A DNA stretch of 55,727 nt from Planctomycetota bacterium (GCA_027622275.1 JAQBZB010000017.1:1-55727), one strand, 5' to 3'; positions 10,219 to 19,825 are shown, counted from the first letter of the stretch. Notes: generated from the letters alone by a model not told the origin. Numbers and translations are program-made.

Positions 10219-11691
10219 ATGAATCCACTTCGTGAATCCGAATTGATCGAAACGCGCCGTCATTTCTTTGGCCGCACGGCAGCTGGTATCGGCACGGCGG
10301 CGCTGACTTCGCTGCTGAACCCCAGCTTGTTCGCCGCGACGGCAGGCGATGTCTCGACGGCGGAGGGAATGCCGGGACTGCCCGGCTTGCCGCATTTTGC
10401 TCCCAAGGCTAAACGCGTCATCTATTTGTTCATGTCTGGCGCGCCTTCTCAGTTGGACATGTGGGATTATAAACCCAAGATGAACGACTGGTTCGACAAG
10501 GACTTGCCCGACTCAGTCCGCAACGGGCAACGCATCACGACCATGACATCGGGGCAAGCACGGTTTCCGATTGCGCCGTCGATATTCAAGTTCGCGCGGC
10601 ACGGTCGGGACGGAGCTTGGGTCAGCGAACTCTTGCCGCACACCGCTGGCGTGGTCGACGATCTGGCCGTGATCAAGACGATCAACACCGAAGCGATCAA
10701 CCACGACCCGGCGATCACCTACATCCAAACCGGCAGCCAACTTCCCGGTCGTCCGAGCACCGGCGCGTGGCTGTCGTATGGCTTGGGGAGCATGAACGAG
10801 AATCTGCCGGCCTTCGTGGTGTTGCATTCGACGGTCAACGGCGGCTTCGGCGGCCAGGCACTGTACGCGCGGTTGTGGGGAACTGGCTTTCTGTCGACCC
10901 GTCATCAAGGGGTCAGCCTGCGATCGACCGGCGACCCGGTGCTGTACCTTTCCAACCCCGATGGCATGACCGTCGGGATGCGGCGGCGGATGTTGGACGA
11001 ACTGGCGAAGCTGAACCGCGAGCGTTACGCCGAAGTTGGCGACCCGGAGATTCAATCGCGGATCGCCCAATACGAAATGGCTTATCGCATGCAGACGTCC
11101 GTGCCCGAACTGACTGACATCTCCGGCGAATCGAACCACACGTTGGAGATGTACGGCGAGGAAGTCAAAAAGCCGGGGACATTCGCCGCGAACTGCCTGC
11201 TCGCTCGCCGCCTGGCCGAACGGGGCGTGCGCTTCACGCAGGTGTTCATCCGGCAATGGGATCAACACGGCAACTTACCCAACGATATCCGTCGTCAATG
11301 CGGGATCGTTGATCAACCGTGCGCCGCGCTGATCAACGATTTGAAGCAACGCGGCATGTTGGACGACACGCTGGTCGTGTGGGGCGGCGAATTCGGCCGC
11401 ACGATTTATTGCCAAGGCGGTCTCACCAAAACGAACTACGGCCGCGACCATCACCCGCGCTGCTACACGAAGTGGATGGCGGGCGGCGGCATCAAACCGG
11501 GCATCGTGTACGGCGAGACGGACGACTTCAGCTACAACGTGCAAGAGAATCCGGTCCACATCCACGACCTCAACGCCACGATCTTGCATTGCCTGGGCAT
11601 CGATCACCAACGGCTGACCTTCCGCCACCAAGGCCGCGATTTCCGCCTGACCGATGTGCATGGAAATGTCGTCCAGAATATCTTGGCGTAA
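10219..11691 (+). CDS. Tat-exported DUF1501 protein (sulfatase/alkaline-phosphatase-like fold)
   Basis: A 490-residue partner of the upstream DUF1549/DUF1553 gene. The N-terminus has a twin-arginine signal, [20 protein letters not shown], so it is probably folded and cofactor-loaded before export. DUF1501 landmarks follow: [18 protein letters not shown] near residue 72, GGEFGRT near 392, GRDHHPRC near 411, and [17 protein letters not shown] near the C-terminus. The family is structurally related to sulfatases and phosphatases by its metal-binding His/Asp residues, but the reaction is not established. The gene starts 21 bases after the upstream stop, so the two are very likely one operon. A small GGCC hairpin lies just after the stop. 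Confidence 0.93.
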   Translation: MNPLRESELIETRRHFFGRTAAGIGTAALTSLLNPSLFAATAGDVSTAEGMPGLPGLPHFAPKAKRVIYLFMSGAPSQLDMWDYKPKMNDWFDKDLPDSVRNGQRITTMTSGQARFPIAPSIFKFARHGRDGAWVSELLPHTAGVVDDLAVIKTINTEAINHDPAITYIQTGSQLPGRPSTGAWLSYGLGSMNENLPAFVVLHSTVNGGFGGQALYARLWGTGFLSTRHQGVSLRSTGDPVLYLSNPDGMTVGMRRRMLDELAKLNRERYAEVGDPEIQSRIAQYEMAYRMQTSVPELTDISGESNHTLEMYGEEVKKPGTFAANCLLARRLAERGVRFTQVFIRQWDQHGNLPNDIRRQCGIVDQPCAALINDLKQRGMLDDTLVVWGGEFGRTIYCQGGLTKTNYGRDHHPRCYTKWMAGGGIKPGIVYGETDDFSYNVQENPVHIHDLNATILHCLGIDHQRLTFRHQGRDFRLTDVHGNVVQNILA

Positions 11692-11709
11692 TCTGGCTTC
11701 GTTCCAGCT

Positions 11710-12075
11710 CTATGTACGATGGCCTTCCAAGGCCGTCGTACTCAAGAACGGTTCATGGCTTCGCCCTGAGACGGAATTGGTCCTGTGCTTGACGAAAGAG
11801 GGCTTCGACTTGCTGCCGGTCCTCGACGCGGGCGTAGCGGTCGCATAGAAGTACGACTCACCGCGTTTAGTCTTCCGCACCGCGGCGTTGTCGGGCGCGT
11901 ACTCGTTGCCATCGTCGGCGACGACCCGCACGCGAGCCGCCACTGTCCCATCGCCGCGCAAGCGAACTTGCACTCGTTGCATCGGAGGATCAGCGAGCGC
12001 TGCAGTGCCCAGAGCCGATGTGGCTACGCAGGCAATACCAAAGCCCGCCAGAAGTCGCACGATAAGGCAATTCAT
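11710..12075 (-). pseudogene. Small secreted protein, apparently frameshifted near its C-terminus
   Basis: The open frame gives 121 residues. Residues 1-28 form a signal peptide (CVATSALGTAALADP). The next part has a beta-like pattern (MQRVQVRLRGDGTVAARVRVVADDG). After GESYFYAT at about residue 79 the frame becomes Ser/Thr/Lys-rich and runs into a palindromic repeat. A neighbouring frame instead reads RYARVEDRQQVEALFRQ followed by AQDQFRLRAKP and a TGA at 11755-11753, a credible helical ending. Losing one copy of a 4-base GACC repeat near 11840 would explain the shift. It may be a real mutation or a sequencing error. The family is not recognised. Confidence 0.6.
11714..11741. repeat. Short GGCCTT palindrome between convergent genes
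   Basis: Arms of 13 bases (GTACGATGGCCTT and its complement) match at 12 of 13 positions around CC. It lies after the DUF1501 stop and inside the 3' end of the minus-strand ORF, where it supplies the final codons (ALEGHRT) of the apparent frame. That is itself a sign that this frame is not the original C-terminus. Confidence 0.75.
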
Positions 12076-12172
12076 GGGAACGCGTGAACTCGTGATTTCC
12101 GAGGAGTGTGAATGTCGGCTGAGTATTATGACCTCACGGGGTTCTGGACCAACGGAACTCTGTCCGCCCGGT

Positions 12173-13195
12173 TCATTGCGACACCAGGTGAGGGATCTTC
12201 GTGATCACGGTCCAGTAAAATGCAAAGTGGCTTGCCACGGCCGACAACTGATTAAAGTCGGCTGGCTTGGTGATGAACGAGCAAGCTCCGGCACCGTACG
12301 ATCTCTCAATGTCCGAGTCCTGGCTGCTGCTGGTCAGCATGACGACTGGGATGGTACACAACGCGGGATCCCGCTTCATTTCCGCCAGCACCTCAAGACC
12401 GTTCATCTTTGGCATGTTAATGTCCAGCAGCACCAAATCGGGTCGCGCCGCAGTTTGAAATCCGGTCTCGTGCCGCAGAACGGCCAATGCTTCTTCGCCA
12501 TCGCGTGCGATTCCAACGACCTTGACGAGTTCTATGTCCTCCAAAATGATCTCTAGCAATCTGGAATCCGCGGCGCTATCATCGACGATCAGCACTCCGA
12601 TTGGCTGAGCGTCCACGGTCGCCCCCGACGCTTTCATGCTCTCCGGATTGAGTTGCTGAAGGTCGCGTCTCAAATGCTTCACTTCTCGTGGCACCGTAGC
12701 AACCAGGGTCCAGTAACTGGCGAACTCTTGCGCGATTTGGACCATGTGTTCGACCGTCCGCGGTTTGGCGACAAACGAACACGCTCCGCCGCTGTAGGCT
12801 TCGAGAATGTCCGCATCCTGCGGGTTCGCCGCCATCAGGATCACAGGAATCGCTCGCAAGTGCGGATCGTCCTTCATATCGCTCAAGACCTCGAACGCAT
12901 GCTTGTCTGCCGCGTCGAGATCCAAATCGATCAAGATCAGGCCGGTCGCGGCTTTGTCATCTCTGCGTTCGCGGCGGAGCTGCGCTAATGCCTCGACGCC
13001 ACTGTGGACGACTTCAATTCCGTGGAGCAGGTCCGAGTCTTCCAACGCCTCGGCAAGTCGCCGTGTGTCCTGCGATTCGCTGGCAACGAGCAAGACTTGC
13101 AGGAAACGCGTCGTTTTGGTCAAGCGAGTTTTCCCTTTTTCTTGAGTAAGACCTACGCCGAGAGGCCGTCGATGGGAGCAGACGTTGGCCCCCAT
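12173..13195 (-). CDS. Tandem-receiver response regulator (two REC domains, no output domain)
   Basis: A 340-residue cytosolic protein with two CheY-like domains of the RCP1 type. The second (about 205-335) is complete: acidic pair in VLIVDDSAAD, phosphoacceptor D258 in LLDINMPKMNG, and Thr/Ser and Lys in MLTSSSQ and ITKPAD. The first (about 33-165) keeps the candidate acceptor D90 (LILIDLDLD) and Lys (VAKPRT) but has LLVASESQ where the acidic pair should be, so it is probably impaired. The true start may be a TTG at 13123, after AAAAGGG; the first 24 residues look non-native. It ends a minus-strand operon with the kinases upstream, so it probably receives phosphate from the histidine kinase. 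Confidence 0.88.
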   Translation of the reverse strand: MGANVCSHRRPLGVGLTQEKGKTRLTKTTRFLQVLLVASESQDTRRLAEALEDSDLLHGIEVVHSGVEALAQLRRERRDDKAATGLILIDLDLDAADKHAFEVLSDMKDDPHLRAIPVILMAANPQDADILEAYSGGACSFVAKPRTVEHMVQIAQEFASYWTLVATVPREVKHLRRDLQQLNPESMKASGATVDAQPIGVLIVDDSAADSRLLEIILEDIELVKVVGIARDGEEALAVLRHETGFQTAARPDLVLLDINMPKMNGLEVLAEMKRDPALCTIPVVMLTSSSQDSDIERSYGAGACSFITKPADFNQLSAVASHFAFYWTVITKIPHLVSQ

Positions 13196-13266
13196 GTCAG
13201 GTAGAGTATATCAGATGTGAAAGGACGGCGCGGCGGGCGGGAGTTCATCCGGCTTGCCGGTCGACT

Positions 13267-14712
13267 TCAGAAGCTATCCACTGCCCCCTGGACAGTCTTC
13301 GTGATCGTGAGCAGACGTGTGAGGTTGGTGACGGAAAAAACCTCGTGGACTCGTCCCTTGAGGTTGGCCAGGCGAAGTTGGCCTGACTGCGCGTCGGCGC
13401 GTTGCTTCAGGGAGATGACCATCCCCAGGGCGATGCTGGCCATGAATTCGACTTGGGAAAGATCCAACACGAGCTTCTTGCTTGTTGATTCATCGAGAAG
13501 GCGCGTCAGTTCCTGCAAGATGTCTTGGATTTGCGCGGTGTCCTTCAGTTCCTGGTCGAGGAGTTGAACGACGCAAACGTCGCCGACAGAGTCGACTCGC
13601 AGGTGTTGCGACAGTTCCAAAATGTCTCTCTGAGCCAGGGGTTTGGGCGCTCCTTCGCGAACCGGCAGGTCTTCCTCCGAAAAGTAGACGGACAGCATTT
13701 CCGCGACGTCTCTGGCCCTTTGAAGGCGGTCCTCGGGGCGTTTGCTGAGCATGGATAGCACGCAATCGGAAAGTCCTTCGGGAACATCTGGACAGCGCTC
13801 CTGAAGGGGCTGCGGAAGTTCGCTCTGATGGCGCATCATCTGTCGAACAGGGTGCTCGTCGGCGAAAGGCACCTGACCCGTCAGGCAGTGATACAGGACG
13901 CAACCGAGCGAGTAGATGTCGGCCCGCCTGTCCACCCCATGGGTATCCAACGCCTGTTCGGGAGCCATATAGTCGAAAGTTCCGACGATCTGGTCACCCT
14001 TCAGCGCCGTGATGCTCCCATCGTCTCCCAACGAATCCAGCGTGTGCATCGAGTCTCGTACCGCACCGAAATCGAGGACTTTCAAACATTGACGCCGGGT
14101 GATGAACAGATTCACCGGCTTGACATCACGATGCACGATCCCTTGTGCGTGCAAATACTCAAGCCCTTGTGCGCCCTGGTAGATCAAACGGCAGGCGTGC
14201 TCGCAAGGCAACTTATGCTCACGCTGCAGAAGAGTCGCCAAGGTCTCGCCGTAGAGCGGTTCGAATATCAGATAAGTAACGTCCTTCGTAACTCCCACCT
14301 CCGTCGTGGTTACGACATTCGGATGTGCGAGCTGAACCGAGACGCGGGTCTCCCGGTTCATACGGGCCTCTTTTTCCGCATCCAACTTGAGGGATTCGGG
14401 AAACACCTTCACGCTGACTAATTCAGCTGACTTCACTCTTTGGGCGCGAAAGATGGTTCCCAGGCGTCCTTGCGCGATTAAGTCGATGAGCCGGCACGGA
14501 CCCACTTCGTAGGGCTCGGTTAAGCCGACCAATAATGCCTCCGACTGAAACGGAGTAAGGAGGCCTTCGCCGACGAGCCATGTAGCCAGCTTTCGTGCGT
14601 TGTTCGACGCATCGGGCATGTCACGCCACTGCGTCAGCCGTTCCTGGGCCATCTCGTGCGGCAAGATGTTGCTTCGCACGAATCGATCACTGAATTCGCC
14701 GTATGTTGTCAT
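13267..14712 (-). CDS. Hanks-type Ser/Thr kinase fused to a STAS (anti-anti-sigma-like) domain
   Basis: A 481-residue protein. Residues about 1-70 are a helical N-terminal region seen in planctomycete kinases (LATWLVGEGLLTPFQSEALL). The kinase domain is complete: glycine loop QGRLGTIF near 81, Lys in VSVKVF, catalytic HRDVKPVN from H194, D214 of DFG and APEQ further on. There is no transmembrane segment, so it is cytosolic. Residues about 375-481 form a STAS domain. The usual DSSG around the regulated Ser is altered to ASIA, keeping S426. Fusion of kinase and STAS suggests self-regulation or partner switching. It lies 17 bases after the histidine kinase gene and 71 before the tandem receiver. 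Confidence 0.9.
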   Translation of the reverse strand: MTTYGEFSDRFVRSNILPHEMAQERLTQWRDMPDASNNARKLATWLVGEGLLTPFQSEALLVGLTEPYEVGPCRLIDLIAQGRLGTIFRAQRVKSAELVSVKVFPESLKLDAEKEARMNRETRVSVQLAHPNVVTTTEVGVTKDVTYLIFEPLYGETLATLLQREHKLPCEHACRLIYQGAQGLEYLHAQGIVHRDVKPVNLFITRRQCLKVLDFGAVRDSMHTLDSLGDDGSITALKGDQIVGTFDYMAPEQALDTHGVDRRADIYSLGCVLYHCLTGQVPFADEHPVRQMMRHQSELPQPLQERCPDVPEGLSDCVLSMLSKRPEDRLQRARDVAEMLSVYFSEEDLPVREGAPKPLAQRDILELSQHLRVDSVGDVCVVQLLDQELKDTAQIQDILQELTRLLDESTSKKLVLDLSQVEFMASIALGMVISLKQRADAQSGQLRLANLKGRVHEVFSVTNLTRLLTITKTVQGAVDSF

Positions 14713-14729
14713 GCGAAATCCCAGCTAAA

Positions 14730-16622
14730 TCATCGCGGTCTGGCTGCCGGTCGAACCGGCAGCGTAAAGAAAAATGTGCTCCCTCGTCCTGCTTGGGATT
14801 CGACCCAGATGCGTCCTCCGTGGCGATCGACGATGCGTTTGACGAGCGACAGCCCAATGCCCAGGCCGGAATATTCGCCCTGGCCATGAAGCCGCTGAAA
14901 AATGACGAAGATCCGTTCGAACTGTTCTTGTGGGATACCAATGCCGTTATCGCGCACCGAGAACGTCCACACTTCTTCGTTTTGCTCAACACCGATATGG
15001 ACCTCTGGCCGCCGCTCGCCGCGATACTTGAGGGCATTGCTGATTAAGTTTTGAAACAACTGCCCAAGCTGGACGGGATCGGCCGTTACCGTCGGCAGCG
15101 GGTCCCTCGTGATCACCGCGCCACACTCCTGGATTGCCGAGCCCAAGTCGCAGAGCTTCGCATCGAGCAGCGCATCCAAATCGGTTGGCTCGAACAACCG
15201 GCCGTCACGACCAACGCGTGCGTAGTCCAAAAGTCCATGAATCAACCCCTGCATTCGTTTCGCGGCGTCGCTCAGATAAGTCAGAAACTCCCGCGTGTCG
15301 TCATCGAGTTTGTCTCGGAGTCGCACGTGCAGCAACTGAGCGTAACCGGCGATACTCCGTAGTGGTTCCTGAAGGTCGTGCGAAGCCACATAAGCGAATT
15401 GCTCCAAGTCCCGGTTGCTTTGCTTCAGTTCGTTGGTATATCGAGCAAGCTCTTCCTGGGTCTGGATCCGCTCGCTGACGTCCTCAAAAACGGCTTGCGT
15501 TCCCTGAATTTTCCCCGCCGAGTCGAGCAGCGGCGTTTTCCTCACGTGGACATACGACGACTTGCCGTCCTCGACGTGCTGCTCGATGTCGTCAATCATC
15601 TCCCGTGTCTCGAGAACCCGCTGGTCGTCCTTACGATACTTCTCCGCCAGCTCTTTGGGATAGAGATCAAGGTCCGTTTTCCCGAGAAGCTCCCCCCGTG
15701 GCTTTCCGGTGAGTTCGCAGAACATCTTGTTCGCGAACGTAATCCGGCCCTGTAAATCTTTTCGCAGCACATTCAGCGGCAGCGCCTCCACCAGCGACGA
15801 ATACAGAGCTTCGGAATCTCGCAGAGTTTGCTCGGCCTGCTTGCGATGACTGATATCCCGGAGGAAGATCGTGAAGACCACTTCACCGTCGATTCTTACG
15901 GGCTGAATGGTCATCTCGGCGATGAATTCTGAACCATCTTTGCGGAAGGCATTGGTTTCCACGGGACAACCAAGCATCGAACCCGCACCGGTGCCCCGGT
16001 ACAATTCGAAATTGCGTTTCTGTCGCGCACTTACCGCCGCCGGCATGAACAGCTCACCCATGTCCTTACCCAGCACCTCCCCGCGCTTGTAACCAAACGT
16101 CTCTTCAGCGGCGGGATTGAAATGAACGATTTTGCCCGCTGAATCCATCGTGATGATGCAGTCCAGCGCGGCATTGATAATCGCCCGGAGACGTGACTCG
16201 CTTTCGCGCAAGGCCGTGGCCGTTCGTCCCTGTGCTCGCTTGCGTTCGATGGCGATCCGTGCCGACCGCAATAGCGTCTCGGCGGACAGCTTCGTCTTGT
16301 CGATGTAATCCTCTGCACCGGCGCGAATCACTTCACAGTATGACTCTTGATCGGTATAGGAAGCGATCACCAGCACTGGAACATCACCAGCTTTGGCGAC
16401 GATGCGCGAGACGGCGTTGGGACCATCTCCGTCGGACAACCGCGGATTCAACAGCACGACATCGATGTCACCGTCGTTCAGACAGTCGATGCCTGACGAC
16501 AGGCAGTCGCGGCATGTCACGTCAACGGTGTCGGCTCCCGCGTCTATCAGACCTTGTCTGATGACCTTCGCATGTTGACCGTTACCTTCGATCAGCAGGA
16601 TCTTTCTTCGGCCTTCCGACAT
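14730..16622 (-). CDS. Histidine kinase with N-terminal pseudo-receiver and two PAS domains
   Basis: A 630-residue cytosolic sensor kinase. Residues about 5-125 form a receiver-like domain whose phosphoacceptor position is Asn (N59 in VVLLNPRLSDGDG) and whose acidic pair is reduced to one residue (LLIEGN), so it probably cannot be phosphorylated. Two PAS domains follow, at about 150-275 (TMDSAGKIVHFNPAAEETFG) and 285-405 (RKDLQGRITFANKMF). HisKA has H415 in YVASHDLQEPLR. HATPase shows NLISNALKY, DNGIGIP and GLGIGLSLVK. ATG 16622 is chosen over an upstream ATG at 16667 because AGAGGG lies about 7 bases before it. No membrane segments are seen. It is the first gene of the signalling operon. Confidence 0.92.
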   Translation of the reverse strand: MSEGRRKILLIEGNGQHAKVIRQGLIDAGADTVDVTCRDCLSSGIDCLNDGDIDVVLLNPRLSDGDGPNAVSRIVAKAGDVPVLVIASYTDQESYCEVIRAGAEDYIDKTKLSAETLLRSARIAIERKRAQGRTATALRESESRLRAIINAALDCIITMDSAGKIVHFNPAAEETFGYKRGEVLGKDMGELFMPAAVSARQKRNFELYRGTGAGSMLGCPVETNAFRKDGSEFIAEMTIQPVRIDGEVVFTIFLRDISHRKQAEQTLRDSEALYSSLVEALPLNVLRKDLQGRITFANKMFCELTGKPRGELLGKTDLDLYPKELAEKYRKDDQRVLETREMIDDIEQHVEDGKSSYVHVRKTPLLDSAGKIQGTQAVFEDVSERIQTQEELARYTNELKQSNRDLEQFAYVASHDLQEPLRSIAGYAQLLHVRLRDKLDDDTREFLTYLSDAAKRMQGLIHGLLDYARVGRDGRLFEPTDLDALLDAKLCDLGSAIQECGAVITRDPLPTVTADPVQLGQLFQNLISNALKYRGERRPEVHIGVEQNEEVWTFSVRDNGIGIPQEQFERIFVIFQRLHGQGEYSGLGIGLSLVKRIVDRHGGRIWVESQAGRGSTFFFTLPVRPAARPR

Positions 16623-16944
16623 CGTCAAACCCTCTGTTGACTCCGCGCTGGCTTCTGATCCGACCAAGCCACCTCAATGTAACCGCTCGTGGAGAGCTGT
16701 GCCAGCATTCGACAGGAGGGTGTATGGCACGATACGCGCTCGACCCGGCGTTGCCGTCTTCGAGAGCGGAGAGTAGTCCTTGCACATACGTGTTCGCATG
16801 AGCGACTTGCTCACTGCGTACAAAGCGTTCGCACAGCGGGACTTTCTTCGACTCCCTTATGTGCGTCCGGCATTTAACCAGGCTGTCGGTGCGATTCTGT
16901 CAGACGCACCAGTTCGCAGAGTTCTACCTGCCGCCGCCCCTATC
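16623..16944. other. Intergenic gap upstream of the signalling operon
   Basis: This 322-base gap lies between the start of the histidine kinase and the 3' end of the DUF4139 cluster, and should carry the promoter of the signalling operon. I see no convincing promoter, RNA gene or repeat. A 25-codon plus-strand ORF (16724-16801) after AGGAGGG is probably chance. Confidence 0.4.
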
Positions 16945-18372
16945 TCATCGCACGTCAACGATTTTCACATTGGCCTGTTTCTCGTTTCGTCCCATGTGTT
17001 GGACGAGTTCATAGCGCATTTCGGCACGCTGTCCCGCAAGGACCGTCGCGGTCATCTGGACGGTCTGATAGTCGTGCAACACCGCGCCCAAGGCGTTGCG
17101 AAAGACGATGTGACCTGGCAGCACGCGGCGAATCTCGAGCTCGATCGGCTGGTCGGTCAAGTTGCGGACATGCTGGATGTAATACGTATGCTCGTCCCAG
17201 CCGACGACCGAGCCGCCGACGTCGACCGCGATTTTTCCGTCGTCCACGCGGCGCAAGACATTCGCGCCGCCGACGCTGTTCCATAAGTGGTCACGCCAGA
17301 CGCGGCCTTTGACCAGTTCAAAAGTGACTTCCGAATCGACGCCGAGATTCAGCTCGATCTTATCGCCGATCGGGATGTACTTGATCGGTTGAGCAACAAG
17401 GAAACTTAAGCCGTCGCGGCCATTGTCGCGGAACGCGCGAACTGTGCCGTCGGGCAATGGCGTCGTTCCCAGCTTCGAGGCCTTGTCATTCCGCATTATG
17501 TACATGCGGACAAGTTGCGGGCCGTATTCCACTTCGCGGTAGCGGTACTGGATCTTCAGCGGCACATCGACCGGCTTCAGGCTTCGCATCCGTTTCGACC
17601 AGCCGTTGGCGATCGTCTCGGTCCCTTCGATCGTGAAGATGAAATACTCGCTGAGTCCTTCTTTGATGATTTCCTTTTCATCGTAACGGTCACGGGCTCC
17701 GCCACCGAAACCACCGACTTCGCCGTTGCGGTACATCCAGTACTTCGCGGCATCGTTCTTCAACTTGCCGGAAACGTCCTTGCTCAGTTGGCTGACTTCT
17801 TCCATCGAGACGCGAGCGAGTTGCGCAATCTTCTCGACCAGATTGATCTTGCCCACCACGAGCCTGACTTGGGCGTCGTCATACTCCTCGCCAGAATTGT
17901 TGAAAACGCGGACGAACCCTTCGAAGGCGATCGTCGTTTCGTCGCGATCGGCAACCAGCACATAATCGGCCGACCAACTGATGCCGCTGGTGAAGTAAGT
18001 GATCTCGATCGTCGCTTCGCCGTCGAGTTCGCTGCCGACGTTCCAGTACAGCATTTGCGGCTTGGCGTGCGGGAAGGTCGTGTCGAGCACGTCAAGTTTG
18101 TCGGCATGGGTCAGGAACCTGAGTTCGACAGAGGTCGGATCGATCAGCGTATTGGCCCAACTGAATTGCAGCGGGTTGACGCCCCGCTTGAAGCTGATCT
18201 TGCGCGTCTCGCGGACCAGCGTGATGTCTTCCGAGTTGTAGATGGTCAGCTGCACGGTGTCGCGGTCGGGAACCGTCGACAGATCGACGTTCTCCGCGCG
18301 CGCGATGGCCGCCGAACAGGCTGCCACCGTCAACAAAGCGGCAAGCGTATTGCGAAGGATCGGTCGCATCAT
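16945..18372 (-). CDS. DUF4139-like secreted protein, paralogue 3 of a tandem trio
   Basis: A 475-residue exported protein beginning MMRPILRNTLAALLT, with a signal peptide ending ARA. The DUF4139-like pattern is clear: TVQLTIYNSEDITLVRETR, FSWANTLIDPTSVELRF, ITYFTSGISWSADYVLVAD. A variable insert (residues about 200-255, with GEVGGFGGGARD) precedes EGLSEYFIFTIEGTETI. It is far closer in sequence to the next upstream gene than to the third. Its ATG overlaps that gene's stop as ATGA, showing translational coupling; the much longer upstream open frame is only the neighbour read in another frame. Function is unknown; a structural envelope role is plausible from the signal peptide and beta-rich content. 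Confidence 0.85.
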   Translation of the reverse strand: MMRPILRNTLAALLTVAACSAAIARAENVDLSTVPDRDTVQLTIYNSEDITLVRETRKISFKRGVNPLQFSWANTLIDPTSVELRFLTHADKLDVLDTTFPHAKPQMLYWNVGSELDGEATIEITYFTSGISWSADYVLVADRDETTIAFEGFVRVFNNSGEEYDDAQVRLVVGKINLVEKIAQLARVSMEEVSQLSKDVSGKLKNDAAKYWMYRNGEVGGFGGGARDRYDEKEIIKEGLSEYFIFTIEGTETIANGWSKRMRSLKPVDVPLKIQYRYREVEYGPQLVRMYIMRNDKASKLGTTPLPDGTVRAFRDNGRDGLSFLVAQPIKYIPIGDKIELNLGVDSEVTFELVKGRVWRDHLWNSVGGANVLRRVDDGKIAVDVGGSVVGWDEHTYYIQHVRNLTDQPIELEIRRVLPGHIVFRNALGAVLHDYQTVQMTATVLAGQRAEMRYELVQHMGRNEKQANVKIVDVR

Positions 18373-19787
18373 GGCGTGATCTCGGCTGGTTCGAGGGTGA
18401 GGTTGTTTTGCTTGGCGTTTCGGCCTTGATGTACAAGCAACTCGTACAGTAAGTCGACTTGCTCGCCGGGCGGCACGGCGGCCGTGTATTGCACGGTGCG
18501 ATAGTCGTGCTGGGCGGTTGTCAGTTGGCTGCGGAAGACCGCGTGGCCGTCGAACGAGCGGCGAATCTCCAAATCGACCGGCTTGGCGGAATAGTTGCGG
18601 ACGCGCTGGGCGAAGATCGCGTGATCGTCCCAGCCGACGACCGAGCTGTTGACCTCGATTTGCACGTCGGGCACATCGACGCGGCGAAAGACGTTCGCGC
18701 CGTTGATTTGCATCCAGATGTTGTCGCGCCACACCTTCAACTTGATCAACTCGAACAGCACTTCCGGATCGGGCCCCAGATTGAGTTCGATCTTGTCGCC
18801 GATGGCGATGTAGTTGATCGGCTGCGCCACCAGAAAGCTCAACCCATCGCGGCCATTATCGCGAAACACGCGGACGATGCCGTCAGGCAGCGGCGTCGTT
18901 CCCAGCTTCGACTCGTTGTCGTTTCGCATCAGATACAGGCGGACGAGTTGCGGGCCATATTCCGGCTCGCGATAGCGGTACTGGATTTTCAGCGGCACAT
19001 CGACAGGCTTGAGACTCCGCATCCGCTTCGACCAGCCGTTGGCGATCGTCTCGGTCCCTTCGATCGTGTAGATGAAGTATTCGCTGAGTCCTTCCTTGAT
19101 GACCTCCTTCGGTGCGGGCGAAGCGGATTCCGCCGCAACCGCACCTCCCGGAGCGTCCATCACCGCGTGTATCGCCCTATTACGGATGTCGAATCTAAGC
19201 TTTTCCTCCATTTTGCCGACCTCCTCGATCGGCACACGCGCCAGTTGCGCGATCTTCTCAACCAGGTTGATCTTGCCCACGACCAACCGCACTTGGGCGT
19301 CCTCATATTCCTCGCCCGACTCGTTGAACACCCGGACGAAGCCTTCAAAGCCAACTCGAGTTTCTTCGCGATCGGCAACCAGCACGTAATCGGCCGACCA
19401 GCGAATGCCGCTGGTGAAGTAAGTGATTTCGATCGTCGCCTCGCCGTCGATTTCGCTCTGCACGTTCCAGTACAGCATTTGCGGCTTGTCGTGCGGGAAG
19501 GTCGTGTCGAGCACTTCGAGCTTATCGGGCTGGGTCAAGAACCGCAGTTGCACCGACGTGGGATCGATCAGCGTGTTCGCCCAACTGAACTGCAGCGAAT
19601 TGCCTCCCTGCTTGAAGCTGACCTTGCGCGTTTCGCGAACCAAGGTGATGTCTTCCGAGTTGTAGATTGTCAGTTGCACCGTGTCGCGATCGGGGACGGT
19701 CGAGAGGTCGACGTTCTTGGCTCGTAGAGCCGGCGTCCAAGTCAAGGCTGTCAGCACGACCGTCACGCATATAAAAATGTGTCGCAT
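18369..19787 (-). CDS. DUF4139-like secreted protein, paralogue 2
   Basis: A 472-residue exported protein. ATG 19787 (MRHIFICVTVVLTALTW) is chosen over one at 19826 because it opens a proper signal peptide and follows AGGAAAGAG. The mature part starts KNVDLSTVPDRDTVQL and is nearly the same as paralogue 3 through the first 200 residues, then differs in a short insert (residues about 205-255, AVAAESASPAPKE) and rejoins at EGLSEYFIYTIEGTETI. The C-terminal half is beta-rich, with DNGRDGLSFLVAQPI and HDYRTVQYTAAVPPGEQ. The stop overlaps the start of paralogue 3. No enzymatic motif is seen. Confidence 0.85.
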   Translation of the reverse strand: MRHIFICVTVVLTALTWTPALRAKNVDLSTVPDRDTVQLTIYNSEDITLVRETRKVSFKQGGNSLQFSWANTLIDPTSVQLRFLTQPDKLEVLDTTFPHDKPQMLYWNVQSEIDGEATIEITYFTSGIRWSADYVLVADREETRVGFEGFVRVFNESGEEYEDAQVRLVVGKINLVEKIAQLARVPIEEVGKMEEKLRFDIRNRAIHAVMDAPGGAVAAESASPAPKEVIKEGLSEYFIYTIEGTETIANGWSKRMRSLKPVDVPLKIQYRYREPEYGPQLVRLYLMRNDNESKLGTTPLPDGIVRVFRDNGRDGLSFLVAQPINYIAIGDKIELNLGPDPEVLFELIKLKVWRDNIWMQINGANVFRRVDVPDVQIEVNSSVVGWDDHAIFAQRVRNYSAKPVDLEIRRSFDGHAVFRSQLTTAQHDYRTVQYTAAVPPGEQVDLLYELLVHQGRNAKQNNLTLEPAEITP

Positions 19788-19825
19788 GTTTGTCTCTTTC
19801 CTGGCGAGTTGCCGGTTTAGGATCA

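Noticed and set aside
16724-16801. 25-codon plus-strand ORF after AGGAGGG
   Set aside because: A good ribosome site but no sequence feature or conservation evidence; it lies in the likely promoter region of the opposite-strand operon.
17515-19727. Long plus-strand open frames (304 and 422 codons) opposite the DUF4139 genes
   Set aside because: The two resemble each other only because the sense genes are paralogues; no ribosome site or domain is seen.
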